Below are positions 57,101 to 64,000 of a stretch of DNA of 64,000 nt, piece by piece. Within the stretch, counting starts at the first letter, position 1. Each line of letters starts with the position of its first letter. This DNA is from Terriglobus tenax (GTDB taxonomy: Bacteria; Acidobacteriota; Terriglobia; Terriglobales; Acidobacteriaceae): contig NZ_JAGSYA010000003.1 of the NCBI RefSeq assembly GCF_025685395.1, positions 1,054,001 to 1,118,000 on the forward strand, written 5' to 3'. The notes beneath the pieces were generated by a model, which was not told the origin of the DNA, ran no database searches, and saw only the letters and a list, made by a program, of their open reading frames with translations. The position numbers were made by a program, and so were the translations under genes.

Positions 57101-57368
57101 GCGACTGCAAACGGAGACCTGTGGCATGTTTCTTGAGGTCTTCTATGGAAATGGCTTGGAGGCGGGACAGCTGGATGTCATCCCTGCGAGAGGAGACTGC
57201 AGATGAGAGCTCTGCGCGGCAGTTCGAGCGACAGGCATCTGCTTCCGATTGGAGAGCTTCGACTGTCTTGGCGGCTTCTCCGACAAGACGTGCCGCCTTC
57301 TTCGCGGGGGAAATTGAGTAGAGCGCCCAAATTACAGTGAATGCGGCGGGCGCGAGCAACCAAAGCAT
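54177..57368 (-). CDS. Membrane-anchored TerB protein (TerB_N - TerB - TerB_C)
   Basis: 1063 residues from the ATG at 57368 (AGGAAA 6 bases upstream). An N-terminal transmembrane helix (LWLLAPAAFTVIWALYSI) is followed by a coiled coil and a helix-hairpin-helix DNA-binding motif (LEGLRGVGPKSAAQI, about residues 110-130). A second helical stretch, a Pro-rich linker (RFPPPPVPSR) and the TerB_N domain (WITRNESVVIQGVTLAGGMIF, GYAGLSPVQRYHYLHWLADG) come next. The TerB-like domain (SLMACVAAADGHASDTE, LAQMVTSDDVVSPAEVKFLEQVY) has the acidic motifs of tellurite-resistance TerB, and a TerB_C-like end closes the protein. First gene of the operon; it could tether the system to the membrane and to DNA. 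Confidence 0.88.
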   Translation of the reverse strand: MLWLLAPAAFTVIWALYSISPAKKAARLVGEAAKTVEALQSEADACRSNCRAELSSAVSSRRDDIQLSRLQAISIEDLKKHATGLRLQSLRDAGIRSMADLQGWSQGRLEGLRGVGPKSAAQIPGIVRRISSSVKSQPIADPEPPFHRDKERALVLAIYREIQCERLLDRVPSDFHKLRSETNEIREQVSSKTRFFRWVWTFGRSEDIRSAIAAAQATSRSYEKGNEADQVCEQVRGLLSECNTVRSNRVETSKLSEEYNQHWADYDKALGRSVGNNERVRRFPPPPVPSRTEQVIPTNTNVGSALRQEGASALESTKASTVALDESKHQVREQLQKYINSIAPAKFDQPKPAADQDLTSLRVGTLGTLSDFTVPTRPMGRTKKTERWITRNESVVIQGVTLAGGMIFVNEGTEEPTPGVIYPSLEVRAGEYQPGGTEMYWQGYAGLSPVQRYHYLHWLADGARSKDFPHFAVFYFHGLERRLVQIAETKNDSAWDERDVLNEVKRITSDFSEFNIPLSHYANRLLAFYELRSLPPDAPVELDGSIHRSYELPWRLVYDLGRLAADRRPVPPALALRWLKLEPNYYPRTPVTRCPEQFNSLFLSLYVQKFDQGMTLPARGKTLTFQYDPSNYFLRSKGLELTFEALPDAREWANIRSELSALANEATAKIDAYSRFCGRSPEKANSVQASLLLPPEIWPEAARRTLEELQELAKGFASMEWSQFLGLLGASEPLPAGQLQEMMRGLQAMGLGIEPDLLEGARRPKAGEVCTLFPLTVAEEPVRTDAAYRNASLAVSLMACVAAADGHASDTEQATAVSMITSWKHLHLDHQSRLQAIYRHQVQQPTRLSNLKTRMLAMPQDDRTELLGILAQMVTSDDVVSPAEVKFLEQVYTMLSVDQSQLYAALHKGNVPVQQEPHRSGVFSQPGSSTNGFSLDLGRIERLKAESEQVSQILAEVFQEEEPSAAASVVSESERVSAIAESGDCAAPMNWPGLGKAETEFLTLLLTRTEWTRQELSAAAAERKLMLDGTLEVINESSFDVLGEALLDGHDPIYVQTMLLENA

Positions 57369-57392
57369 AGGGTTTCCTGAGGTGGGAAGCAA

Positions 57393-57966
57393 AAGCTAGT
57401 ATGACGGTTAAATCTGAACTTTTCTATATCAAATTAGTTCGTCAGCGGCGGTTCTGAAGTGCGCGTGCAAGCAGAGGCCGCCCGATGTCGAAGAAGAGCC
57501 CTTAATATTCGGGGGCTCACTCTTCGCGTGATGCTTCATCGGACCGAGCGGACTCACACGATGCCTGGTTCGATTAGTGCGTTCCAATTTGGAACCAGCC
57601 GCTTGGAGCTCTGGTGGCCTGAGCCTAGGAACACCCGACTCCCAAGAACTTCATCAGGTCCAGCTTGAGCACCGCATCCTTCGCAACATCGGTTGACTTC
57701 CGCTAAGGGCGGTTCCCGATACTAATCAGTGGCACGATGGCCGCTTGGCTGTGCTGAACCACTTGCTGTAAAGCAAGAATCAGAGCTCCACTAGTCCGTC
57801 GCCGGAATCATCCGTCCTGCCATTGACTGCCTGTTGCGTTTTCAGCTTCGACGAAGCCAAGTTCTCAGTACTGCTCGGAGCACGTTGAGCTGGGTTAGGG
57901 TTAGCGACTTGCACTTTTCGCCTTCTCTCTTTCTTTGCTTATCATTCCTTGTGAGTGAGGGATACC
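57393..57966. other. Divergent promoter region between the TerB operon and the helical/nuclease pair
   Basis: Gene-free. Must hold the promoters of both operons; a pyrimidine-rich run (57909-57950) precedes the + strand start. No clear operator is seen. Confidence 0.4.
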
Positions 57967-59700
57967 GTGAAAGCTCTGGATGAATTGATCAATAATCCGA
58001 AAAATGTAGCGCAAGCAGGTGGCCTGCCCAGAGCACTCCTATCTCTTGTCCCAGCAACGGCTGATGAGCGGAAAAGCTTTTGTAGCCGAGTTGCCGAGGC
58101 ACACAACAGAGGCAAGATCGATCTCGTTGCTGATTTTGCATCACTGCAAAACGGTACGGATGACACTGACTTCTTCTTGACCCGCCAAATTTTTGTGGAC
58201 GCTTTGCCGGAGCTGACTACCGATTCCGTAGCAGTCGCCAGAACTGTAGCCCATCTTGTGATTGCTGCTGGAGGAGATATGGCAGCATCGTGGCCGCTGG
58301 GAGATTTTCGGCGCTTTCTCGACCAAGATCCCAAGCGGCCAGTCGAAATACTTGCAGCACTGGAAGGCGAGCCTGCCTCGCTCGCGATTCTGCTGCCTGT
58401 CGTGGCGGCAGCAGGCTTTGAGTCTGATCGCGCGTACTTCCTCGGAGAAGTCATTCGCTTGACGAAGTCCTCTGACGGATTGCTTCAGCGCATGGCACTG
58501 GCCGCTCTTGCGAATGTGCCTCTAGCCGAAGGGGAGGACGGCATGCCTTCCGACGTACTACAGACGCTCGAAACAGTCGTGGCAAACTCCGATGAAGACG
58601 GAGCGCTCGCCGCGTCACTTTCCGCTGCTCTGACGCTTTCCATGAAGGCAAGCTCCGATCGCAAGCGCCTCACGGACGTTGCGCGATCCAGTCTGGGCAA
58701 AGGTGGCGAGTGGACGTTGAGCGTGGCAGCAGAGAATTATGCCACGAGTGCCGAAAAGCTCGATATTTCATTGGTTAGCTTGCTTTCCGATGCGTTGAAG
58801 ACAAGAGCGAGTGAAAACAACCTGGCTCATCTGGATATGGGAATCGCATCTCTCCTTGACACCACTAACTGGTCCGTCGGAATGGACGTGCTGGACGAGC
58901 TGCTAAGGCGTTTCTCAAAGACTGTGAAGCTCAAAGACTTCCAGTCTTCAAGGGCTAGAATCGCAACTTCAGATACGCTTCGGTCTCAGGCGGTGACTCG
59001 ATGGTTGGCCTCCGGTGAGTACACGCTTTGCGAGGCCGCAGCCGATGCAGTCCAAAACGTAGCCCGGGCCCAACTGACTGTGGATGTCGATACCGCGCAG
59101 GTCAATTTTCAAGACGAAGAAAGCATCGAATTTATCGCGCGAAAAGCTGCTGGCTTCTTGTTTTTCAGCCCTGTAGCGGCAGCGTCCTTCCTGATCTCGC
59201 TCCTGCGAGGTGGACCGATTGAACCGATCAAGCAGCTACTCCTCGACCCCCTCCTCTTGAACTACACGAGTTCCGTCCGTGAGCTCCTTCTTCAAAGAGT
59301 CGAAACCGAATCGGTGGAGGTTGTCGCTGCTCTTCGAGATTGCCTCCAGACGATAGAGTCTTATCTCGATGGGCTCGGCAAGGCCTCTGGCCTCAAAGAG
59401 GTACGAATGAGTGACGAGGAAAGGGCCATCTTCAATCGCTCTCTGAGCCAAAAGATGTCGAAGTCGTTCGATGTCGCACGTTCAGAAATGCCGTTACTGA
59501 GCATGGTCAAGCGATCGGTCGTTCTGTATGGGCGCGGATCAGTCCAACGGGTCGCTCGTCCCGACGGTTCGACCTATCGTGCGGACATGATGTTCAAGAC
59601 GCAAGGAACTGAAATCACGTTTCCAAGGATGATGCATATAGACGAGCTAGGTCTGCACTTCCTCTTGCGCGTCCTCCGTGCAGAGAAGAGAGTCAAATGA
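57967..59700 (+). CDS. Helical (solenoid-like) protein of unknown function, partner of the nuclease-like protein
   Basis: 577 residues from the GTG at 57967 (GAGTGAGG 6 bases upstream); GTG 57955 is an alternative. Almost entirely alpha-helical with alanine/leucine-rich antiparallel helices (for example ASLAILLPVVAAAGFESDRAYF, LQRMALAALANVPLAEGEDG), suggesting a HEAT-like or other alpha solenoid. The C-terminal 70 residues differ, with beta strands around VVLYGRGSVQRVARPDGSTYRADMM. No known motif. The stop overlaps the next start by 4 bp (ATGA), so it very probably acts in a complex with the nuclease-like protein. Confidence 0.7.
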   Translation: MKALDELINNPKNVAQAGGLPRALLSLVPATADERKSFCSRVAEAHNRGKIDLVADFASLQNGTDDTDFFLTRQIFVDALPELTTDSVAVARTVAHLVIAAGGDMAASWPLGDFRRFLDQDPKRPVEILAALEGEPASLAILLPVVAAAGFESDRAYFLGEVIRLTKSSDGLLQRMALAALANVPLAEGEDGMPSDVLQTLETVVANSDEDGALAASLSAALTLSMKASSDRKRLTDVARSSLGKGGEWTLSVAAENYATSAEKLDISLVSLLSDALKTRASENNLAHLDMGIASLLDTTNWSVGMDVLDELLRRFSKTVKLKDFQSSRARIATSDTLRSQAVTRWLASGEYTLCEAAADAVQNVARAQLTVDVDTAQVNFQDEESIEFIARKAAGFLFFSPVAAASFLISLLRGGPIEPIKQLLLDPLLLNYTSSVRELLLQRVETESVEVVAALRDCLQTIESYLDGLGKASGLKEVRMSDEERAIFNRSLSQKMSKSFDVARSEMPLLSMVKRSVVLYGRGSVQRVARPDGSTYRADMMFKTQGTEITFPRMMHIDELGLHFLLRVLRAEKRVK

Positions 59701-61433
59701 AACTCATCATTCGCCAGTATCTCGCTGGCTTACGTGAACGCAACGAGTTGGATGCTGTACTTCCAGACCTGCTCAGCCAGATGGGGCTAACTGTCTACTC
59801 GCGTCCAGGGCGCGGTACACGTCAGGATGGCGTCGATGTGGGCGCTGTTGGCAGCATCGACGGCGGCCCGGAGAAGGTCTATGTGTTTTCGATTAAGTCT
59901 GGAGACCTGTCGAGAAAAGAATGGGACGGTGACACCGTGCAATCGTTGCGGCCTTCGCTCAACGAGATCATTGACGCGTATATTCCCAACCGCCTCCCGC
60001 CGGAGCACAAGGACAAAGAGGTCGTCATCTGTCCGACTTTTGGCGGAGACGTCCAAGAGCAGGTTCGCCCTCAATTCAACGGCTTCATGACTCAGAATGC
60101 AGAGCCGGGACGCATCTCTTTTGAAGAATGGAATGGCGATAAGCTCGCAAATCTGATCCAGTCGTATTTTTTGCGAGAGGACCTCATCGGTGAAGGCAGT
60201 CGATCCGATCTACGGAAGACCTTGGCTCTGCTCGACGAACCCGATACTTCCTACGAGTATTTCGCAAGTCTTGTTCGGGGCATCGATTCGGCCTGCACGA
60301 AAGACGAGGAGAGAGTTCGCGGACTTCGTCAACTGAGCGTCTGCCTCTGGATACTCTTCTCCTGGTCTCGCGATGCCGAGAACCTTGAGTGCGCCTATCG
60401 TGCATCGGAGCTTGCTCTCCTGCATGGGTGGAATATTTGCCGATTGTTTGCAGGCAAGAAAAGCAAAATCAGCGAAGCGGCGACTGCCTCCTTCATGGCG
60501 ATCTTTCAGGTCTACCGTCAGATCACCTCCGCGTATATTGCAAAGGTCGCTCCTCATCTCCGAAGCGAGCACGCTTTATCCTCGGCAGTTCGAGGCGGGT
60601 CGCCTATCGACGTGAATCTCAAACTGTACGATTTGCAGGGCCGTGTCGCAATCGCTGGCATCTGGACACTCAATCAACTGCTTGCCGTGGGTGACGAAAG
60701 CCCAGACCGGCAAATGCTCTTCGAAGAGGTGTCCGCTGCGGTGAATGCCATCGACTTGCTCATCAAGACGAACCCGACCCTGAACTCACCAATAAAAGAC
60801 GATCAGGCCATCGAGATCGGGCTGGCCGCGTGTCTCCTTTTCTTTAACGATGACGGTCGGGACGTCCTACGGTCCTGGCTACCCGAGATGCTGAGACGAA
60901 TCCGGTTTGCTTTTGCAACGAACGAAAAGTATCCGTCGATCCTCACGTCGTATTCGGAATTGATGGATCATCCGGGTAGCAACGAATTGAAGTACCGGGA
61001 AAACGTGACGAGTGCAGCCATTCTGTACCCGGTCATCGCCCATGTAGCCGTGATCTTGCAGTATGACGCATTGTTTCAATTGGTAAGCGACTTGCAGACC
61101 GAGTTCCTGCAGCACACCAATTTCCAACTGTGGTTTCCGGATGCGGCAAGCGAGGAGAACATCTATACGAACAAGGACCTCCACGGGATAGCCTTAACCG
61201 ACATCAAACTCCAAAGCGGAAGTGGCGCATTTGAAGAGATGATCGTTGCAGAGATCGCGCAGTTCCCGCAGACCTTTGAATTGTCCTGTTTTAAGAGTGG
61301 TTGGTGGCCATTGATTCTGGTGGCTTGTCGGCACTTCCGGCTGCCCGTGCCGCCAAAGCTCCTTCAGCTTTACGTCGAGAAACCGAACACGGAGGCATCT
61401 GCGATTTCGCAGCAAGGTAACGCCAGCGACTAG
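59697..61433 (+). CDS. PD-(D/E)xK (Mrr-like) nuclease-domain protein with helical C-terminus
   Basis: 578 residues. The N-terminal about 120 residues resemble Mrr-type restriction endonuclease domains: helix Glu E17 in RERNELDAVLPDLL, D47 in DGVDVGAVG, then VYVFSIKSGD with SxK (K68) where ExK or QxK is usual. The catalytic acid/amide at the middle position is replaced by Ser66, so activity is uncertain. The remaining about 450 residues are helical and could bind its partner or a trigger. Coupled by ATGA to the preceding helical protein; likely a two-gene effector unit. Confidence 0.72.
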   Translation: MKLIIRQYLAGLRERNELDAVLPDLLSQMGLTVYSRPGRGTRQDGVDVGAVGSIDGGPEKVYVFSIKSGDLSRKEWDGDTVQSLRPSLNEIIDAYIPNRLPPEHKDKEVVICPTFGGDVQEQVRPQFNGFMTQNAEPGRISFEEWNGDKLANLIQSYFLREDLIGEGSRSDLRKTLALLDEPDTSYEYFASLVRGIDSACTKDEERVRGLRQLSVCLWILFSWSRDAENLECAYRASELALLHGWNICRLFAGKKSKISEAATASFMAIFQVYRQITSAYIAKVAPHLRSEHALSSAVRGGSPIDVNLKLYDLQGRVAIAGIWTLNQLLAVGDESPDRQMLFEEVSAAVNAIDLLIKTNPTLNSPIKDDQAIEIGLAACLLFFNDDGRDVLRSWLPEMLRRIRFAFATNEKYPSILTSYSELMDHPGSNELKYRENVTSAAILYPVIAHVAVILQYDALFQLVSDLQTEFLQHTNFQLWFPDAASEENIYTNKDLHGIALTDIKLQSGSGAFEEMIVAEIAQFPQTFELSCFKSGWWPLILVACRHFRLPVPPKLLQLYVEKPNTEASAISQQGNASD

Positions 61434-61584
61434 GTCACAAGAGTCCCCATAACAGGTTGTCCAGATCGCTAACGATATGTCGGCATATTGGAAGTAGTCA
61501 GTCCGCTCGACGAGCGCCTTGACGATTTGGCATCAAGTGATGAGAGCTGCGTTTCTCAAGAGGAATCCTCAGAATTGCGAAGAG

Positions 61585-62208
61585 TTACGGATGCCGATGA
61601 GGCAGGCGCATGGGTTTAGAAACGCGCCAGATGTAATTTGGAAACGTCGACGCATAATGCACGAGCGCAGCGGCCGCAAACGCCCGGAACTTTTCATCGT
61701 TCCACAGCGCGATGATTTTGCCGCGAGGCTCACGACCCACTTGTTTGTCTTTGTCCGCTGGATATATCCAGCCCCTATATGCGTCCAACTTCTTCGGTCT
61801 CCCAGAAGTCGTATGGCCATGTGGGATGGACGGGAAGAAGTCGACGTCGCCTTGATGAAAGATCCATTGGGATAGGCCTGTACTTCCAGCCGCCTGAAAA
61901 TGAAGAAGTCCTGTGTTGTCCTTCTCTAGGAGAGAGTCTTTAAGAGCGGATGGATTGCCATTGGTGTCTATATGCTCAGACCCGATAAGCGGCCATTCTT
62001 CTTCGTTGTCAGCATCATCCGAATGAAGAATTTGACGTATTGAGCTCGCTTGGAGCGAGCCGGCCTCAGCATTGTCTCTGACAAATTTCAGCCGAAGAAG
62101 ATATTGGCTCCATGGCAGAGCTCCAACCGTCAATGAAACACTACTCGTCATCAAGTAGATATCTATAGCGGCTGAGTTGAGGCGGTGTTCTTCATTGATG
62201 GGCACCAC
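61585..62208 (-). CDS. Hypothetical protein
   Basis: 207 residues from a GTG at 62208. No recognised family. The central segment IFHQGDVDFFPSIPHGHTTSGRPKKLDAYRGWIYPADKDKQ has clustered His, Asp and Lys and looks like a conserved core; EPRGKIIALWNDEKFRAFAAAALVHYAS is a helix pair at the C-terminus. It lies 36 bp downstream of the 183-residue gene on the same strand, probably one operon, and converges with the nuclease-like gene. Confidence 0.5.
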   Translation of the reverse strand: MVPINEEHRLNSAAIDIYLMTSSVSLTVGALPWSQYLLRLKFVRDNAEAGSLQASSIRQILHSDDADNEEEWPLIGSEHIDTNGNPSALKDSLLEKDNTGLLHFQAAGSTGLSQWIFHQGDVDFFPSIPHGHTTSGRPKKLDAYRGWIYPADKDKQVGREPRGKIIALWNDEKFRAFAAAALVHYASTFPNYIWRVSKPMRLPHRHP

Positions 62209-62244
62209 CGGGCGATTATACCTTTCGCAAGGATGCTACGAGGA

Positions 62245-62796
62245 TTAGTCTTCGGGCGGCTGCGGTACTTCGAGGATGCGACAGTCCGTCCATCGTTTGA
62301 TGGGGACCAGTTCACCACGTACTTCGACATTGTGTCTTCGGGCGCGAAGTCTGTTCGCAACTGGTCCAGCGTGCATGTCTCCAACGAGCACGAGCACATC
62401 GCCGTCGACATCCTCCTCAGTTAAGATTTGCTCCACAAAGTACTCTTCACGGACTTCATCTTCTGGAATCCGTTCCTCGATCGTGTACTCCATGTTGTCG
62501 TCTGGACGGCTAGGCCGATTCCTCAGAGCGTCGTATATCCCAGCCGCCTTCCGCTCGTCCTCCGTCATGCAGATGTTATGCCAAGGAACCTTAGGATCAT
62601 GCGCCCGCGCCAGTTCTGCAGCAATTGATTCCTTGGTAAAAGAACATTCTTCGAAGATCGCTCCGACAGATTCTTTGGCAAACTCGGCTTCGAGTATCGC
62701 GCGAAGCTGGGCCTTAGATGTCTGGAGGTCTTCCGTATCAGCAGGGTCTTCGAGTAGTTGAAGCGCATGAGTGATGGAGAGAACGATGATCTTCAT
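62245..62796 (-). CDS. Hypothetical protein, weakly TraB/GumN-like
   Basis: 183 residues. Opens with strand/helix MKIIVLSITHALQLLED, has AIFEECSFTKESIAAELA and PWHNICMTEDERKAAG, and ends with a strand VLVLVGDMHAGPVANRLRARRHNVEV. An early Glu pair, a mid GD-x-H strand and a helix after it recall the TraB/GumN fold, but similarity is too weak to assign. Probably first gene of a two-gene - strand operon in the defence island. Function unknown. Confidence 0.5.
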   Translation of the reverse strand: MKIIVLSITHALQLLEDPADTEDLQTSKAQLRAILEAEFAKESVGAIFEECSFTKESIAAELARAHDPKVPWHNICMTEDERKAAGIYDALRNRPSRPDDNMEYTIEERIPEDEVREEYFVEQILTEEDVDGDVLVLVGDMHAGPVANRLRARRHNVEVRGELVPIKRWTDCRILEVPQPPED

Positions 62797-63123
62797 TGTG
62801 TCTGGACTTCCGTACAGCGCTCGGACTCATTCGATCTGAACGCAAAGCGGGATCGAGATTACTTTGTAGCGCTATTCAGCGCTTCAACATCGCTGACTTC
62901 GTGTGACCTCGTTCATGATGTGTTGCTGCCCGGCCACTTCGTCAAGAGCGGCCAGAAGCAGTTCACACTTGAGCGAAGTCCTAAAGCCCTCGCTATTGCG
63001 GCTCACCAGCGTTCCATACCCTTTCAGGACGAATTTCCTCAGATCCCAATCCCGCAACCCGGCTGCTGCTGGCAGCGATGGATTACTTGCGTTCCATGCG
63101 GAATCGTGCCAAGATACTACTCC
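62797..63123. other. Divergent intergenic region before the PadR-nuclease gene
   Basis: No gene seen. It should contain promoters for the 183-residue gene and the PadR-nuclease fusion; its right end carries part of an operator-like repeat. Confidence 0.4.
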
Positions 63124-63146
63124 ATGGGTACTACTTCACAAGTAGT
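63116..63146. promoter_or_regulatory. Operator-like repeat overlapping the start of the PadR-nuclease gene
   Basis: ACTACT (63116-63121), then ACTACTT (63130-63136) and its exact complement AAGTAGT (63140-63146) around a 3-nt centre. Overlaps the ATG at 63124; suited to autoregulation by the PadR domain encoded here. Confidence 0.45.
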
Positions 63147-64000
63147 AAATAATTATGGTCAGAATTTAGGGCATTTTTCGGATACGCCGCTCCTGGTTCT
63201 GGCATGTCTCGAATCCGGACCTATGCACGGCCATTCCATGCTCCGCGTCATCGAGTCCACGTACCGTACCCGGTTAGGGCCAGGAGGCCTCTATGGGGCG
63301 ATCTCGCGTCTTGAGGCCAAAGGTCTTATCGCACCACTTCCGATGGAGGACCGACGCCGCCCGTACCAGATCACTCAGGACGGTCTTCGACTGCTCCGCG
63401 CTCAGTTGGACACCATGAGCCGGCTGACCAGCCGCGGCTCTACACCCGACCAGCCCCTGCCGATGCCGAGCTTTTACATGCCGGAGTCAGACGAGGACGT
63501 CTTCTCCGAGATGGAGCAGCGGCCGGCTGACAAGCCCACGCCGTTCAACAAAGATCAGCTTCCGTTCCTCCAGCTCGGCGGTCGCGGGTTTGAGATCCTC
63601 ACGTACCTTCTGAAACAGGCTGAGGAACCGAAAGGGGCGGTGCTGACGCTGGTCAAAGCGTCACGGGATGCTGGCAGGGATGTACTGATTCATATCGGTG
63701 GGAAGCTTCGGGTCGTCGTCCAGTGCAAGAACCTCGATAACCGGTTCTCCCAACCCTCTCTCCTCGAAGAGTTGGTCAAGTTCGTTCTCTACGACTATAC
63801 AGAGCGCTATATTCCCGAGGACGGGATTATTACGTACGAGTTCTGGGTTCCTGGCGGTCTGACTGATCAGGCGGACCGGTGGCTTGCCGAATTCCCGAAT
63901 TCGCTTACAGATGAGGAGTTGCAGAAGGCATTCGACCGCGTCGTATCGGCCAATAAGACCTTGAGCACCTTGGAGTGGGCCGAGGTCGGCGCCTACCTGA
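63124..64000 (+). CDS. PadR-type winged helix fused to an Mrr-like nuclease domain, 3' end outside the window
   Basis: At least 292 residues in one uninterrupted frame from the ATG at 63124 to the right edge. Residues about 18-100 are a PadR winged helix: TPLLVLACLESGPMHGHSMLRVIE, RLGPGGLYGAISRLEAKGLI, DRRRPYQITQDGLRLL. A Pro-rich linker (101-143) follows. Residues about 150-230 match Mrr-type PD-(D/E)xK nucleases with a QxK active site: GGRGFEILTYLL (E157), DAGRDVLIHI (D186), VVVQCKNL (Q200, K202). The part after 230 (FWVPGGLTDQADRWLAEFP...) resembles what follows the nuclease domain in nuclease-STAND proteins, so an NTPase may lie beyond the edge. Upstream ribosome site is weak. Confidence 0.8.
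   Translation, partial: MGTTSQVVNNYGQNLGHFSDTPLLVLACLESGPMHGHSMLRVIESTYRTRLGPGGLYGAISRLEAKGLIAPLPMEDRRRPYQITQDGLRLLRAQLDTMSRLTSRGSTPDQPLPMPSFYMPESDEDVFSEMEQRPADKPTPFNKDQLPFLQLGGRGFEILTYLLKQAEEPKGAVLTLVKASRDAGRDVLIHIGGKLRVVVQCKNLDNRFSQPSLLEELVKFVLYDYTERYIPEDGIITYEFWVPGGLTDQADRWLAEFPNSLTDEELQKAFDRVVSANKTLSTLEWAEVGAYL

Noticed and set aside
50652-57368. Calling the operon a BREX system
   Set aside because: BrxD- and BrxHI-like genes are present but PglZ, PglX or other methyltransferase and BrxC are absent within the window.
54177-57368. Calling it a tellurite-resistance operon
   Set aside because: Only the TerB-type domain is present; TerA, TerC, TerD, TerE and TerZ are absent and the partners are an ATPase and a helicase.
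57459-57668. A 69-codon + strand frame in the divergent promoter region of the defence island
   Set aside because: No ribosome site, no homology, atypical composition; probably chance.

Overview
The window looks like a chromosome segment of an acidobacterium (Acidobacteriaceae-like; inferred from moderately high GC, a giant secreted S53 protease with acidobacterial-style Ig/VCBS repeats, secreted glycosidases and gene content; no rRNA is present to confirm it).

Bases 1-26870 are mostly chromosomal. They open with a compact + strand biosynthetic cluster: a methyltransferase cut by the window edge, a 29-residue micro-ORF, a GT-B glycosyltransferase and two radical SAM/SPASM enzymes. It is followed by a convergent phosphoglucomutase, a collagen-like secreted protein, a GH105 glycosidase, and a 2584-residue S53 (sedolisin) protease with ten Ig-like repeats and seven VCBS/FG-GAP repeats. 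Next are a receiver/Hpt phosphorelay pair, a secreted NTF2-like protein, a deoxyhypusine-synthase-like enzyme, an S1/P1-type nuclease, an ornithine-lipid gene pair (olsB-olsA), purine nucleoside phosphorylase with uridine kinase, ispG, and a tRNA-Arg(CCT) followed by a terminator.

From the tRNA to the right edge the content is accessory and resembles a genomic island. It starts with an excisionase-like HTH gene, a lone LysR-type HTH plus an XRE regulator, a decayed dnaE2 and a TetR regulator. Then comes a complete malonate decarboxylase operon (mdcABCDEFGH with divergent LysR regulator), a beta-propeller/GGDEF sensor, an IS1111-type IS110-family element with 12-bp subterminal inverted repeats and a structured non-coding end, an alpha/beta hydrolase, and an ECF sigma factor with a membrane partner. 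An ArdC-like/DUF6908/ParB module typical of mobile elements follows, with the DUF6908 gene frameshifted.

The last 13 kb looks like a defence island: a - strand operon of membrane-anchored TerB protein, BrxD-like ATPase and Lhr-type helicase; a divergent + strand pair of an alpha-helical protein and a PD-(D/E)xK nuclease-like protein; two unknown - strand genes; and, running off the right edge, an ORF fusing a PadR-type winged helix to an Mrr-like nuclease domain behind a palindromic operator-like site. The TerB/BrxD/helicase operon with the helical/nuclease pair, and the PadR-nuclease fusion, are the best candidates for an undescribed system.
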